Below are positions 42,760 through 51,619 of a stretch of 64,000 nt of DNA, piece by piece; within the stretch, counting starts at the first letter, position 1; each line of letters starts with the position of its first letter. The position numbers and the translations under genes are program-made. The notes beneath the pieces are model-generated. The model ran no database searches and was not told the origin of the DNA. It saw only the letters and a program-made list of their open reading frames with translations. The DNA comes from Algoriphagus aestuariicola (GTDB lineage Bacteria; Bacteroidota; Bacteroidia; Cytophagales; Cyclobacteriaceae), in the NCBI RefSeq assembly GCF_017254835.1, contig NZ_JAFKCW010000001.1, positions 1,229,063-1,293,062 on the forward strand. The letters are read 5' to 3'.

Positions 42760-42946
42760 AGGAACAGTAAAATTCTTTAACACCACCAAAGGTTTTGGAT
42801 TCATCACTCCTGCTGACAACAGCGAAGACGTATTTGTACACCACAGCGGTCTAGTACACGAAATCCGTGAAAACGACAAAGTAAAGTACGACCTGGTACA
42901 AGGTAAGAAAGGCATCAATGCCGTGAACGTAAAGGTGGTTCGTTAA
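42752..42946 (+). CDS. Cold-shock protein (CspA family)
   Basis: 64-residue OB-fold nucleic-acid-binding protein. RNP1 is KGFGFI and RNP2 is DVFVHH; MNEGTVKFFNTTKGFGF is the standard start. It binds single-stranded RNA and keeps it unfolded in the cold. The ATG at 42752 overlaps the end of the Lys-rich gene; a second ATG lies at 42756 in another frame only. A strong terminator follows. Confidence 0.97.
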   Translation: MNEGTVKFFNTTKGFGFITPADNSEDVFVHHSGLVHEIRENDKVKYDLVQGKKGINAVNVKVVR

Positions 42947-42965
42947 TAGAAGCTCCTATAACATC

Positions 42966-43001
42966 AATCCCCGCGGGTTACCCGACGGGGATTTTTTTTT
43001 G
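42966..43001 (+). terminator. Terminator of the desaturase-helicase-csp run
   Basis: AATCCCCG and CGGGGATT pair, with an inner CGGG/CCCG stem, and are followed by a run of Ts. It lies 19 nt after the csp stop. Confidence 0.9.
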
Positions 43002-43060
43002 ATCTAGGATGAACAACGGATTCCTGCCTTTGGGCCATGTACTGAAACCTGTTGCGGGAA

Positions 43061-44053
43061 CTATCCTTTTACCTCGTTCAGCAGCTCTTCGCCTTTTTCA
43101 AAGGCTGTGATATTGGCCAGGGTAGTTGCTGAGATCTGAGCCAAAGCTTCTTTCGTTAGAAAAGCCTGATGGCCGGTCACGAGCACGTTCGGGAAGGTCA
43201 TCAATCTTGCGATCTGCTCGTCCTGCATGATTTCCTCAGAGAGGTTTTTGAAGAAAATATTCTCCTCCTGCTCATACACATCGATACCCAAAAAACCTAT
43301 TTTCTTGGTTTTGAGCGCTTTGATTACTGCTTTGGTCTCCACCAAAGCACCTCGGCTGGTATTGATCAATGCTACGCCGTCTTGCATCTGTGCGATGGTC
43401 TCCGCGTTGATCAGGTGGTGGGTCTCCGGAGTCAGGGGACAGTGGAGCGAGATAATGTGGCTGTTGCCCAATACCTCGTCGATAGGCTGGTACGTGACTC
43501 CGAGCTTTTTCATTTCTTCGTTTTCTACCACATCATAGGCCAATACCTTACATCCGAAACCTTTCGCGATCCTGCAAAATGCCCGCCCGATCGCGCCTGT
43601 ACCGATTACCCCGATAGTCTTGCCGTGGATGTTGACCCCAGTGAGCCCCTCGATGGAGAAATTGTTATCCCGCACGCGGTTGTAGGCTTTATGGGTTTTG
43701 CGCGCAAGGGTGAGGATTAGCGCAAAGGCATGTTCGGCGACTGCTTCGGGGCTGTAGGCGGGTACCCTCACAATCTTGATTCCGTTCTCGACGGCGGCTT
43801 TTAGGTCGATTTGGTTGTATCCAGCACAGCGCAGTGCAATCAAACCAATCCCCATTTTTGCCATCTTTTTCATCATGGCCGCGTCGATATGATCGTTGAC
43901 AAAGGAGCAGATGGCTTGGTGCCCTTCTGCAAGCGACAGGGTATGGAAGTCGAGCTTGGCTTCGAAGTAGCTAAAACTATGGTCTGATTCGGGCAATAAT
44001 CGGTCAAAACTACTCCTGTCGTATGATTTGGTGCTAAAGCAGGCGATTTTCAT
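43061..44053 (-). CDS. ldhA: D-lactate dehydrogenase (D-2-hydroxyacid dehydrogenase)
   Basis: 330 residues of the LdhA subgroup of NAD-dependent D-2-hydroxyacid dehydrogenases, reducing pyruvate to D-lactate. The substrate loop IALRCAGYNQIDL, NAD-binding GTGAIG (151-156), R234 (NTSRGAL), catalytic Glu near 263 (DVYEQEE) and H295 (TGHQAF) are all present. Specificity for lactate is inferred from the RCAGYN loop. It is a single gene with its own -7 element and is likely active when respiration is limited. Confidence 0.93.
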   Translation of the reverse strand: MKIACFSTKSYDRSSFDRLLPESDHSFSYFEAKLDFHTLSLAEGHQAICSFVNDHIDAAMMKKMAKMGIGLIALRCAGYNQIDLKAAVENGIKIVRVPAYSPEAVAEHAFALILTLARKTHKAYNRVRDNNFSIEGLTGVNIHGKTIGVIGTGAIGRAFCRIAKGFGCKVLAYDVVENEEMKKLGVTYQPIDEVLGNSHIISLHCPLTPETHHLINAETIAQMQDGVALINTSRGALVETKAVIKALKTKKIGFLGIDVYEQEENIFFKNLSEEIMQDEQIARLMTFPNVLVTGHQAFLTKEALAQISATTLANITAFEKGEELLNEVKG

Positions 44054-44064
44054 AGGCTTGAATT

Positions 44065-44072
44065 CAAATATA
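44065..44072 (-). promoter_or_regulatory. -7 promoter element of ldhA
   Basis: On the minus strand TATATTTG, a perfect TAnnTTTG match, only 12 nt from the ATG, implying a very short or absent 5' leader. Confidence 0.45.
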
Positions 44073-44152
44073 TTGGGCTAAAATGAGGACCATCAATTAA
44101 TAATTGGGGATTTAAAGTTGATTTCTTTTTAGTTTCAGGGAAAAATTTCTCT

Positions 44153-44587
44153 ATGAAAAAGCTAATCTATCTCATTCCTATCGCGATTTTTTGGTCATGT
44201 AACGGACCAAAACCCGCCGAAGAAACCACTGAATCACTTTCTCAAACCCCACCAGCCCCAACCGAAGTCGCCATGCCAGATTCCGTACTCCGCCACGTAG
44301 TTTTATTCGGATTCAAAGAAACCACCTCACAAGAGGAGATTAACAAAATCGTAGACGCCTTCAAGGCACTTCCTTCGCAAATCACCGAAATCAAAAGCTT
44401 TGAATGGGGTACCAACAATAGCCCTGAAGGACTCAATCGGGGACTGACCCATGCCTTTACGTTGACCTTCCACTCAGAGGCTGACCGCGATGCTTACCTT
44501 CCCCATCCGGCGCACAAGGCATTCGGAGAGGTTTTGGGATCTAGCCTGGAAAACGTAACCGTGGTCGATTATTGGACTAAGCCCTGA
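44153..44587 (+). CDS. Dabb-family lipoprotein
   Basis: 144 residues with a lipoprotein signal (IFWSC, lipobox Cys at ~16), a Pro/Thr/Glu-rich linker and a C-terminal stress-responsive A/B-barrel domain (Dabb, about 48-144). The domain opens with LRHVVLFGFKETTSQEEI and includes SFEWGTNNSPEGLNRGLTHAFTL and YLPHPAHKAFGEV. Dabb domains form dimeric ferredoxin-like barrels; the role of the exported forms is not known. It ends one nt before the end of the convergent gene at 44588. Confidence 0.85.
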   Translation: MKKLIYLIPIAIFWSCNGPKPAEETTESLSQTPPAPTEVAMPDSVLRHVVLFGFKETTSQEEINKIVDAFKALPSQITEIKSFEWGTNNSPEGLNRGLTHAFTLTFHSEADRDAYLPHPAHKAFGEVLGSSLENVTVVDYWTKP

Positions 44588-44995
44588 TCAGCGATCAATA
44601 GGAAGCGTTCCGCCGTCAGTTTCAGCGGATTCTTGAACGTTGATCACTTCGGTCACCACGAATTCGCTTGTCCCTCTCCAAGGCAGCATGCCGTTGAATT
44701 CCTGGTAGCGCAGCTCGAGGTGTTTGCCCGAATTGCGCTCCAGGACGGCGGCGACTTCCGGGTCGGTGACGCTGAATCGAAACTCGTTGCTTTGCAAGGC
44801 GCCGGATGTAGGGCTCTGGAAGCCCTCTTGGACCATCCTTCCTTCCCAGGTTTTGAACACCACGCCTTTTTTCACAAAATAGTTGAGGCTACCGGCTTTC
44901 ACGCCTTCGCCAAAGACAAAATAGAATTTCCACCAAAAAAGGACTCCCAATACCAGGAATAAAATCAAACCGGCGATCCAAGCGAATTTTTTCAT
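44588..44995 (-). CDS. Hypothetical protein with one N-terminal membrane helix
   Basis: 135 residues. An N-terminal helix (WIAGLILFLVLGVLFWW) anchors a small beta-rich domain. Motifs include VFKTWEGRMVQEG, ALQSNEFRFSV and LELRYQEFNGMLPWRGTSEFVV, a pattern I associate with conserved Bacteroidota proteins of unknown function. Convergent with the Dabb gene: the two stops are adjacent with no spacer. Confidence 0.75.
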   Translation of the reverse strand: MKKFAWIAGLILFLVLGVLFWWKFYFVFGEGVKAGSLNYFVKKGVVFKTWEGRMVQEGFQSPTSGALQSNEFRFSVTDPEVAAVLERNSGKHLELRYQEFNGMLPWRGTSEFVVTEVINVQESAETDGGTLPIDR

Positions 44996-45073
44996 ATTTC
45001 CACAAAATGTTTGATTAAATATAGGCAGTGGACAGCTTATAATTTATCTAGTGGATGAAAAAACAGACTGGAG

Positions 45074-45121
45074 ACGATCCAAAAAAATAAGCGCCATCTG
45101 GCGCTTATTTTTTTGGATCGT
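45074..45121. terminator. Perfect 23-bp inverted repeat, probable bidirectional terminator
   Basis: ACGATCC + A7 + TAAGCGCCA pairs perfectly with TGGCGCTTA + T7 + GGATCGT across a 2-nt centre. The inner 8 bp and the A/T tracts give a Rho-independent terminator on both strands, ending msrAB on the minus strand. The outer GC-containing 7 bp are unusual for a terminator. Confidence 0.8.
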
Positions 45122-45157
45122 TATTTCTTGATGTGTCAATTGCGAACAACTCCGCTT

Positions 45158-46264
45158 TTAATCCACAAGCCATAGATAGTCGCCATATCCGGCGGCTTCC
45201 ATTTCGTTTTTGGGGATGAATTTCATTGCCGCTGAATTCATGCAATACCTCAAATTGGTGGGCTCTGGACCATCATAAAAGGAGTGTCCGAGGTGGCTTT
45301 TGCCATACTTGCTTCTGATCTCTACCCGAGTCATTCCCGCTGATCTATCAATTGGCTTTTCAAGTGCCCGGGCATCTATTGGCTTGGTAAAGCTAGGCCA
45401 TCCGGAGCCCGACTCGTACTTGTCTTTGGAACTGAAAAGCGGTGCTCCTGAGACGATGCATACATAGATCCCTGATTCCTTATTGCCGTTGTATTCGTTT
45501 TGGAAGGCAAATTCAGTTGCGTCTTCCATGGTCACCTGGTACTGGAGGGGAGTGAGGGATTTTTTGAGCTCTCCCTTGGATTTTGCGGGATATACCCCTT
45601 CGCTAATCACCGGCCAGTTGGTCAGAATACATTCCTGGCGACCACTCCCAATTTTATAGGCCTTGTACTCGTCGGGATTCTTTTCGGAATAATCCTGATG
45701 ATATTGTTCGGCGGGATAAAAATTGGAGTACTTGATAATCGGCGTGGCAATTGGCTTTTTGAACTTCCCTGACTTGTCGAGAAGGGATTTGCTTTCCTCC
45801 GCAACTTTACGTTGGGTATCGTTGTGGTAGAAAATCGCAGATTCATATTGTGTACCTCGGTCGAAGAAAGATCCACCTACATCTGTTGGATCAAAGGTTT
45901 GCCAAAAAATGTCTACCAACTCCGAGTACGAAATCACTTCAGGATCGAAGGTAATCTGCACCGACTCTCTATGGGATGTTTTACCCGAAGATACCTCTGC
46001 ATAGGTAGGATCTTTTTCCTTGCCTCCCGAATAGCCTGAAACTACCGAGATCACCCCATCAATATCTTCAAATGGTGCCTCTACACACCAAAAACATCCT
46101 CCGGCAAAAGTCGCCTGCTGAGTTTTTGAGGAAAATGCTTCCTCGGTTTCAATCTCGCTTCCAAGATCTTTTGCTTCTTTTTCGGTGGGAGAACTGCTAC
46201 AGGCCATCGCCAGGCCAACTATTAAACCGATCATAAGCGTGTGGATTTTTTTGGATAATTGCAT
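45158..46264 (-). CDS. msrAB: Bifunctional methionine sulfoxide reductase MsrA-MsrB, lipoprotein
   Basis: About 368 residues from ATG 46264, which gives a lipobox (GLAMAC). The MsrA domain has GCFWC with catalytic C57 and reduces S-sulfoxides. The MsrB domain follows with SGSGWPSF, GHSF and LRYCMNSAAMKF carrying its catalytic Cys, reducing R-sulfoxides. The MsrB part begins CIVSGAPLF and lacks the CxxC pairs of zinc-binding MsrB proteins. The export signal places it outside the cytoplasm, where it repairs oxidised envelope proteins; reducing power would come from a membrane thiol relay not in this window. Confidence 0.94.
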   Translation of the reverse strand: MQLSKKIHTLMIGLIVGLAMACSSSPTEKEAKDLGSEIETEEAFSSKTQQATFAGGCFWCVEAPFEDIDGVISVVSGYSGGKEKDPTYAEVSSGKTSHRESVQITFDPEVISYSELVDIFWQTFDPTDVGGSFFDRGTQYESAIFYHNDTQRKVAEESKSLLDKSGKFKKPIATPIIKYSNFYPAEQYHQDYSEKNPDEYKAYKIGSGRQECILTNWPVISEGVYPAKSKGELKKSLTPLQYQVTMEDATEFAFQNEYNGNKESGIYVCIVSGAPLFSSKDKYESGSGWPSFTKPIDARALEKPIDRSAGMTRVEIRSKYGKSHLGHSFYDGPEPTNLRYCMNSAAMKFIPKNEMEAAGYGDYLWLVD

Positions 46265-46475
46265 GGTATTATAACTGCCGTGTAATAAAACTGTTTTTGT
46301 CTTTCTAATGGTACTTTGTGTTACGCCTTGCTTCTGTGTTGGTTGCAGGTACATTGTTAAATGCTGTTAGCACAATGTTGGCTAAAGTACGCAACAAGAC
46401 GGAAATCGGATTGACTTTTGAAAAACGGAAAGGAAAAGACATTCGACTTAAGTTGGCCTATGAGAAAGGGGCAAC

Positions 46476-46988
46476 TTAGACGAGGTGCTTTGAAAAGAAC
46501 GCTTTCAGTTGTTTGGCTTCGTCGTCGTCTACCTTTTCGTCTTCCAGGACGCGATCTATCAGTTCGAATAGCTCATCAAACGGCGCTTGCGCTTTGAGTT
46601 CACTGTTCTTTTCCAGCCATTGTCTCAGCTTATAGATCTCGTAGGTATTAACGTCGCCACTGGCCAGCACTCCCTGGAAGAGGCCGTGTAGAAAGTGCAG
46701 GTTCGAACTGTCTGTCCGCCCACCAAACTGCTCCAGGAAGTTGCCCAGAATAAGGCGGATTTGCGTGAGTTCTTCGGAATTTACCTGTCCGTTATCAATG
46801 ATGGGTTTGATCTCTGTGTAGAGCGTTTGGAAAGCTTCCATTTCGCAAAGCGGCTCGTAGTCACGGCACCAGTTTTTCAGGGCCTGAAACTCGTTGCGGT
46901 TGACTACTCCGTCGAGTGAGATGCCATAGATCAGTCCTGAAAGGTGATATGCCGCATTTTTTCCTTCGGTTATTGTTGGGGTTTTCAT
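46476..46988 (-). CDS. TerB-like helical-bundle protein (two internal copies)
   Basis: 170 residues, all helical and acidic. Two copies of one unit are visible: AAYHLSGLIYGISLDGVVNRNEFQALKNW and, about 80 residues later, LHFLHGLFQGVLASGDVNTYEIYKLRQW. Each has a D/N-G-x-V-N-x-x-E turn typical of TerB/DjlA-like domains, which bind divalent metal or act in stress responses. Similar domains occur in BRCT-containing proteins. Function is not established. It follows the histidine kinase on the same strand by 80 nt and may share its transcript. Confidence 0.6.
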   Translation of the reverse strand: MKTPTITEGKNAAYHLSGLIYGISLDGVVNRNEFQALKNWCRDYEPLCEMEAFQTLYTEIKPIIDNGQVNSEELTQIRLILGNFLEQFGGRTDSSNLHFLHGLFQGVLASGDVNTYEIYKLRQWLEKNSELKAQAPFDELFELIDRVLEDEKVDDDEAKQLKAFFSKHLV

Positions 46989-47068
46989 CTGGGTGTTTTT
47001 CCAGAATTTACGATCAATCTTTATAACATGCTCAAAATCAATGTATTTTTTTAATTCCTACCTGATGC

Positions 47069-48421
47069 CTATCGGAAGTTGAGTGAAAATACGGTCCGTT
47101 CGTTTGGTGTAGAAGTCACCTGAAGACTTCCCCGGTGCAGGTTCATGATTTGGCGCGAAATCGCCAAACCGATCCCGGATCCGGTCTTCTTGGTGGTATA
47201 GAAGGGCACAAAGATCCGCTCCAATGCTTCAGGAATGATACCCGCGCCATTGTCCTCTACCTGTATACTGGAGCCAAGGTCTCCCTGGCCAATTGCCCTG
47301 AGAATGATAATTCTGTCTGCCTGATTCTGCACAGACTCGCTGGCGTTCTTGACCAAGTTGATCAAGATCATGGTGATCTGGTCCTGATCACAAAGGATCT
47401 CCAGCTCGGGTGGTACGATATCGAGTTGAATGTCGATTTGATGGGATTTTAGGTCCTCCTTCATCAATCCGATCACGTTTTCAAAAAGAGATCTGACGGG
47501 AACGAGTTCCTTTTTCGGCTCGGGGATATTAGTGTAGTCCCGGTAGGCGTTCACAAAAGTCACCAAACCCTTGCTTCGGTTGGCGATAGTGTCGAGACCC
47601 TCTTGGATATCCTGAAAGCCGTCCTTTTTGATCAACATGCCTTCTTTTTGGACATAGCTGTCTTCATCCAAGATGGTACGAAGCGACTCCACCAGACTGG
47701 AAATCGGTGTGATCGAGTTCATGATTTCATGGCGTAGCACCTTGGTCAGGTTTTGCCAGGCCTCCAATTCATTGGATTGAAGTTCGGCGTTGATGTTTTG
47801 TAGGGAGAGCAGCGTCCAGCTTTGGCCTCCCATCTTGAGGTAGGCGGATTGGATGATGAGGTGAAGGCTGCTATTGACCCGAAAGGAAATCCGCTGTCCT
47901 GGCTTTAGCTCTACCACTTCTTTCAGCAGTTTGGGTGAGAGCCGTCCCAGATCGGTGATGTCGCGAAACTGCGGGATCTGGAGGAGATGTTTTGCCGCAT
48001 TGTTGATGACTCCGATTTTGCCCTCTGAATTGAAGGAAATAATGCCGGTGGTGATATGCTGAATGATGACCTGAAGAAACAGCATCTGCTCTTCCTTTTC
48101 TGCTCTGGTTTGCTTGAAGACATCCATCACCTCATTGAAGGCTTTGTTCACCTCCCTAAAAGACCCGCCCATCTTGCTGTCAGAAGTGAAAGAAGAGGAA
48201 AAGTCCGTGAAACGGATGGAGTCCAAAAAGCGGGCGAGCTTATGGTTGATCGAGTTGACGTAGTAGACCATCTCGCCCGTGAGGGAGAAGACAATCAGCG
48301 CCAAAATACCGGGAGCAAGCCACAGTTCCTGGACGTAGTACAGCCAGATTCCCAAAAACATGCAAATGGCAATCAGGATGATGCGGATGGCTATTCCGAC
48401 CGAAAACCTCCTATAGACCAT
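47069..48421 (-). CDS. Membrane histidine kinase (NtrY-like)
   Basis: 450 residues: two membrane helices (about 9-29 and 35-53), a HAMP-like linker, a PAS domain (~115-210), and the kinase core. The phospho-accepting His is H231 in VLRHEIMNSITP. N box NLVKNASESV, G1 DNGAGIIPE and G2 GSGIGLAIS are intact. There is almost no periplasmic loop, so it probably senses a membrane or cytoplasmic signal. Its start overlaps the stop of the sigma-54-type response regulator by 11 nt, so the two are a pair translated from one mRNA. Confidence 0.93.
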   Translation of the reverse strand: MVYRRFSVGIAIRIILIAICMFLGIWLYYVQELWLAPGILALIVFSLTGEMVYYVNSINHKLARFLDSIRFTDFSSSFTSDSKMGGSFREVNKAFNEVMDVFKQTRAEKEEQMLFLQVIIQHITTGIISFNSEGKIGVINNAAKHLLQIPQFRDITDLGRLSPKLLKEVVELKPGQRISFRVNSSLHLIIQSAYLKMGGQSWTLLSLQNINAELQSNELEAWQNLTKVLRHEIMNSITPISSLVESLRTILDEDSYVQKEGMLIKKDGFQDIQEGLDTIANRSKGLVTFVNAYRDYTNIPEPKKELVPVRSLFENVIGLMKEDLKSHQIDIQLDIVPPELEILCDQDQITMILINLVKNASESVQNQADRIIILRAIGQGDLGSSIQVEDNGAGIIPEALERIFVPFYTTKKTGSGIGLAISRQIMNLHRGSLQVTSTPNERTVFSLNFR

Positions 48422-49799
48422 ATTTTTCCAGTCTTCGATAGAGCGAGGATCTAGTCAGTCCCAATTCATCCGCAGCTCTTGTAATGTGGCCATTGTGTTT
48501 TTGGAGTGCCTTCCTGATCAGGATGCGCTCGACATCTTCGATGTTGAGGTGCTCCAAGCTTACGGATTCTTCCTTTTGGTCTGGCTGGGCCATTTTTTGC
48601 AAAAAAAGATCCTCAGGCTGAAGCACGTTATGGTTGCTCATGATTACTGCGCGTTCGACGCTGTGCTGGAGTTCACGGATATTGCCGGGCCAGTGGTATT
48701 TCATCATCCGCTTGACGAGAGGCTCGGAGGCCTTCCGGATGTCCTTGTTGTATTTTTTGGAGTAGAAAGAAATGAAGTGATCCGCTAGGAGTGGAATGTC
48801 ATCCACTCGTTCTCTTAAAGGAGGTAGTTGTATTTCTATCGTATTGATTCGGTAGAGAAGATCCTGGCGGAAGGTATTCTCATAGACCATGCTGTGGATG
48901 GGCATGTTGGTTGCTGAGATCAAGCGGATATTGACATCCACGGGGCGGTTGGCGCCGACGCGGGTGACCTGGCGATTTTGGAGGACGGCGAGAAGTTTTG
49001 CCTGTAGGGGAAGGGGAAGATTTCCGATTTCGTCCAGGAAAAGCGTACCCTTGTGAGCCTGTTCAAATCTTCCTGCCCGGTCGTCTTTTGCATCGGTAAA
49101 GGAGCCTTTTTTGTGGCCAAAGAGCTCTGATTCAAAAAGTGTTGTCGTGATCGATCCCAAGTCCACTCCGACAAATGCCTCTCGGCTTCGGCGGGAATGC
49201 CGGTGGATAGCTCTGGCTATGAGTTCTTTCCCCGTACCGTTTTCTCCCAGTATCAGGACGTTGGCATCGGTCGCCGCTACCCGTTCTATGGTTTCAAAAA
49301 CTTTTTGCATCGTCGCGCTCTGTCCAATGATGTCTTTGAACTTGTTGTCGATGTCTTGCTGGAGCGTTTCTTTTTGGTCTTTGAGCAGATTGACCTCGAG
49401 TTTTTTCTGGCGGAGTTTCAGCGCCGAGTTAAGAGTCGCCAGGAGTCGCTCGTTTTCCCAAGGCTTCAAGACAAAGTCGGTGGCTCCCTCTTTGATTGCC
49501 TTGACGGCCAGGTTCACGTCTCCATAGGCGGTGATCAATACGACGACGGCGGAAGGGTCCAACTCCAGAATCCTGTCTAGCCAGTAAAAGCCCTCCTGAC
49601 CGGAACTCACGTCTTTGGTAAAATTCATGTCGAGCATGATCACGTCATACTGCTCGTTGTGGGTGAGGATGGGAAGCAGGTCAGGGTTGGTTTCGGTATC
49701 AACCTGGGCAAAATGCCGCTTGAGAAAAATCTTGGCTGCCTTAAGAAGGTCCTCGTTGTCATCTACGATGAGAATCTTGCCGAATTTTTGATCGTTCAT
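48411..49799 (-). CDS. Sigma-54-dependent response regulator (NtrC family)
   Basis: 462 residues: receiver domain with phospho-Asp D57 (VIMLDMNF), AAA+ domain with Walker A GENGTGKELIARAIH and GTLFLDEIGNLPL, and a Fis-type helix-turn-helix at the end (ITRAADELGLTRSSLYRRLEKYG). The sigma-54 contact loop is GSFTDA instead of the canonical GAFTGA. It is divergent from the MacA-like adaptor gene, whose upstream region has a sigma-54-type promoter and an inverted repeat suited as enhancer, so it is the probable activator of the ABC export cluster. Confidence 0.95.
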   Translation of the reverse strand: MNDQKFGKILIVDDNEDLLKAAKIFLKRHFAQVDTETNPDLLPILTHNEQYDVIMLDMNFTKDVSSGQEGFYWLDRILELDPSAVVVLITAYGDVNLAVKAIKEGATDFVLKPWENERLLATLNSALKLRQKKLEVNLLKDQKETLQQDIDNKFKDIIGQSATMQKVFETIERVAATDANVLILGENGTGKELIARAIHRHSRRSREAFVGVDLGSITTTLFESELFGHKKGSFTDAKDDRAGRFEQAHKGTLFLDEIGNLPLPLQAKLLAVLQNRQVTRVGANRPVDVNIRLISATNMPIHSMVYENTFRQDLLYRINTIEIQLPPLRERVDDIPLLADHFISFYSKKYNKDIRKASEPLVKRMMKYHWPGNIRELQHSVERAVIMSNHNVLQPEDLFLQKMAQPDQKEESVSLEHLNIEDVERILIRKALQKHNGHITRAADELGLTRSSLYRRLEKYGL

Positions 49800-49981
49800 G
49801 GGTTTTTATTTTGAAGACGGGAGCCGGAAGACCTAAGACTGGGGAAACAAGTGCTTCTCACAAGACAGGGACGTAAGCTGTTGAAAGCTCGCTTCCCTCT
49901 TTGCTTTGAATCTGTCTACTGCCGGTGGTCTACTGCTTTACAGATGCTTTCCAAAAGTCTGCCGATTTTCGACTTTGGCCG

Positions 49982-50015
49982 AATTCGTTCCAAAAGGGCC
50001 GTTTTCGGACGAATT
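49982..50015. promoter_or_regulatory. Inverted repeat, candidate enhancer for the sigma-54 activator
   Basis: AATTCGTTCCAAAA and TTTTCGGACGAATT pair at 12 of 14 positions around GGGCCG. It lies about 170 nt upstream of the sigma-54-type promoter at 50171, within the usual range for NtrC-type binding sites, in the 421-nt gap between the regulator and the adaptor gene. The rest of the gap holds no gene that I can see. Confidence 0.4.
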
Positions 50016-50170
50016 AGGCAGATTTTGACTTCAACTTTTTCTTGAAGAAGGTAATAAAAATAAGTCGCCTTTGATTCACTTTTGTTCGGTGGCGGACGAA
50101 AATGTTCGAGACTCGAAAAACGGATTCTCGGTAAATCGTGATTTGGAGTTCCCTGAGGCAATTTTTTGCA

Positions 50171-50187
50171 TGGCACAGCCTTTGGCA
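50171..50187 (+). promoter_or_regulatory. Sigma-54 (-24/-12) promoter candidate of the adaptor gene
   Basis: TGGCACAGCCTTTGGCA: a perfect -24 box TGGCAC and a -12 TTGG in place of TTGC at the right spacing. The promoter before the GIN gene at 62067 has the same 17-nt layout. It starts 50 nt before ATG 50221. Confidence 0.6.
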
Positions 50188-50220
50188 CAAGGAGGAAGCC
50201 AAGTAAGGCATTACCACACA

Positions 50221-51474
50221 ATGGATAGAAAAATAGAAAAGAAAACCTGGACTCTCCGAAGGATCGCCGCAGTAGCCGGCGGAGTCATCCTGTTGGGGGG
50301 AATTGTCTACCAGATCGGTTTTGCAGACCACCGATCCACCATGAATGTCGAACAAGACCGACTTAGCATTGCGACGGTCAAAACCGGAGAGTTTACGGAC
50401 TACATCCTTGTTTCGGGACAAATCGAACCTTCCCGTACCGTCTATCTAGACGCGATCGAGGGAGGCGTAGTCGATCAGGTCGTGCGTGAATCGGGTGCCT
50501 TGCTCAAGAAAGGTGACACCATTCTGGTACTTAGCAACTCCAATCTACAACTGGATGTGATGCAGCGCGAGACCATGCTATATGAACAGATCAACAATCT
50601 GCGCCAAACCAGACTATTGCTTGATCAAAACGACTTGAGCCAACAAGGTCAGCTCGCTGAGATCGACTACCAGATCAGCCTGCTGGAGCCCCAGTATGAA
50701 AGGTTCAAAGAACTCCACGAAAAGAAACTGGTGTCTGACCGGGAATTTGAGGAGGTCAAAGAACAATACGAGTATAATGTCAAGCGCAAGAAGCTTACTT
50801 ACGCCTCTTACCGCAACGACTCCATCGCCCGCTCCATCCAACTGACCCAGCTAAGACTTTCTGAAAGTAGGATGAACGCTTCACTGACAGGTGTCGGAAA
50901 CATTCTTGACAATTTGGTCATCACCGCACCAATCGGAGGGCAGTTGGCCACTCCAGAGCAGCTCGAAATTGGACAAGCGATCAATCCGGGCCAGCGTTAT
51001 GGACAGATTGATATGCTGGACGAGTTTAAGGTACGCGTGCCAATCGACGAACTTTACCTTCCAAGGGTGAGCACCGGACTCAGAGGCAAGTTTACCCTGA
51101 GTGGCCAGGACCATGAACTGGAAATCATCAAAAGCTATCCCACAATCACCAACGGGCGGTTTGAGGTAGACATGGCCTTCACCGGTGATAGTCCCGAAGG
51201 TATTCGTAGAGGGCAGAGCGTGCGGATTCGTCTGGAACTTGGCCAAAGTGAGCAGAGCTTGCTGCTTCCAACGGGAGGCTTCTTCAAGGACACCGGCGGT
51301 AATTGGGTCTTTGTACTCAATCCAACCACCGGAGTAGCCGAAAAACGAAATATACGCTTGGGTAGAAAAAACCCAGAATACTATGAAGTCCTAGAAGGGC
51401 TGGTGGAAGGAGAAAAGGTCATCGTCAGCGGATATGAGAACTTCGGGACGAATGAAGTTCTTCAGCTCAAATAG
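50221..51474 (+). CDS. MacA/HlyD-type periplasmic adaptor protein
   Basis: 417 residues from ATG 50221; the frame is open to 50071, but that region contains the sigma-54-type promoter. A membrane helix (IAAVAGGVILLGGIVYQIGF, ~20-40) is followed by the biotinyl-lipoyl halves (YLDAIEGGVVDQVVRESGALLKKG), a ~130-residue coiled-coil hairpin rich in Glu, Leu and Gln, and beta-barrel/membrane-proximal domains. It would link an inner-membrane ABC exporter to an outer-membrane TolC. The ATPase and permeases lie downstream on the same strand. Confidence 0.92.
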   Translation: MDRKIEKKTWTLRRIAAVAGGVILLGGIVYQIGFADHRSTMNVEQDRLSIATVKTGEFTDYILVSGQIEPSRTVYLDAIEGGVVDQVVRESGALLKKGDTILVLSNSNLQLDVMQRETMLYEQINNLRQTRLLLDQNDLSQQGQLAEIDYQISLLEPQYERFKELHEKKLVSDREFEEVKEQYEYNVKRKKLTYASYRNDSIARSIQLTQLRLSESRMNASLTGVGNILDNLVITAPIGGQLATPEQLEIGQAINPGQRYGQIDMLDEFKVRVPIDELYLPRVSTGLRGKFTLSGQDHELEIIKSYPTITNGRFEVDMAFTGDSPEGIRRGQSVRIRLELGQSEQSLLLPTGGFFKDTGGNWVFVLNPTTGVAEKRNIRLGRKNPEYYEVLEGLVEGEKVIVSGYENFGTNEVLQLK

Positions 51475-51619
51475 TTAAAAGCAACCTTGTGAGTAGGATA
51501 TGCATCTAATTAAGGGACAGAAGACGGGAGACAGAAGTTTTCGAAACAGACTCTAAAATTGAAATCAAGTTCTTGAGACTGAATATATGGAGTACGAATA
51601 AGGTTTCAAGTTTGAGACT

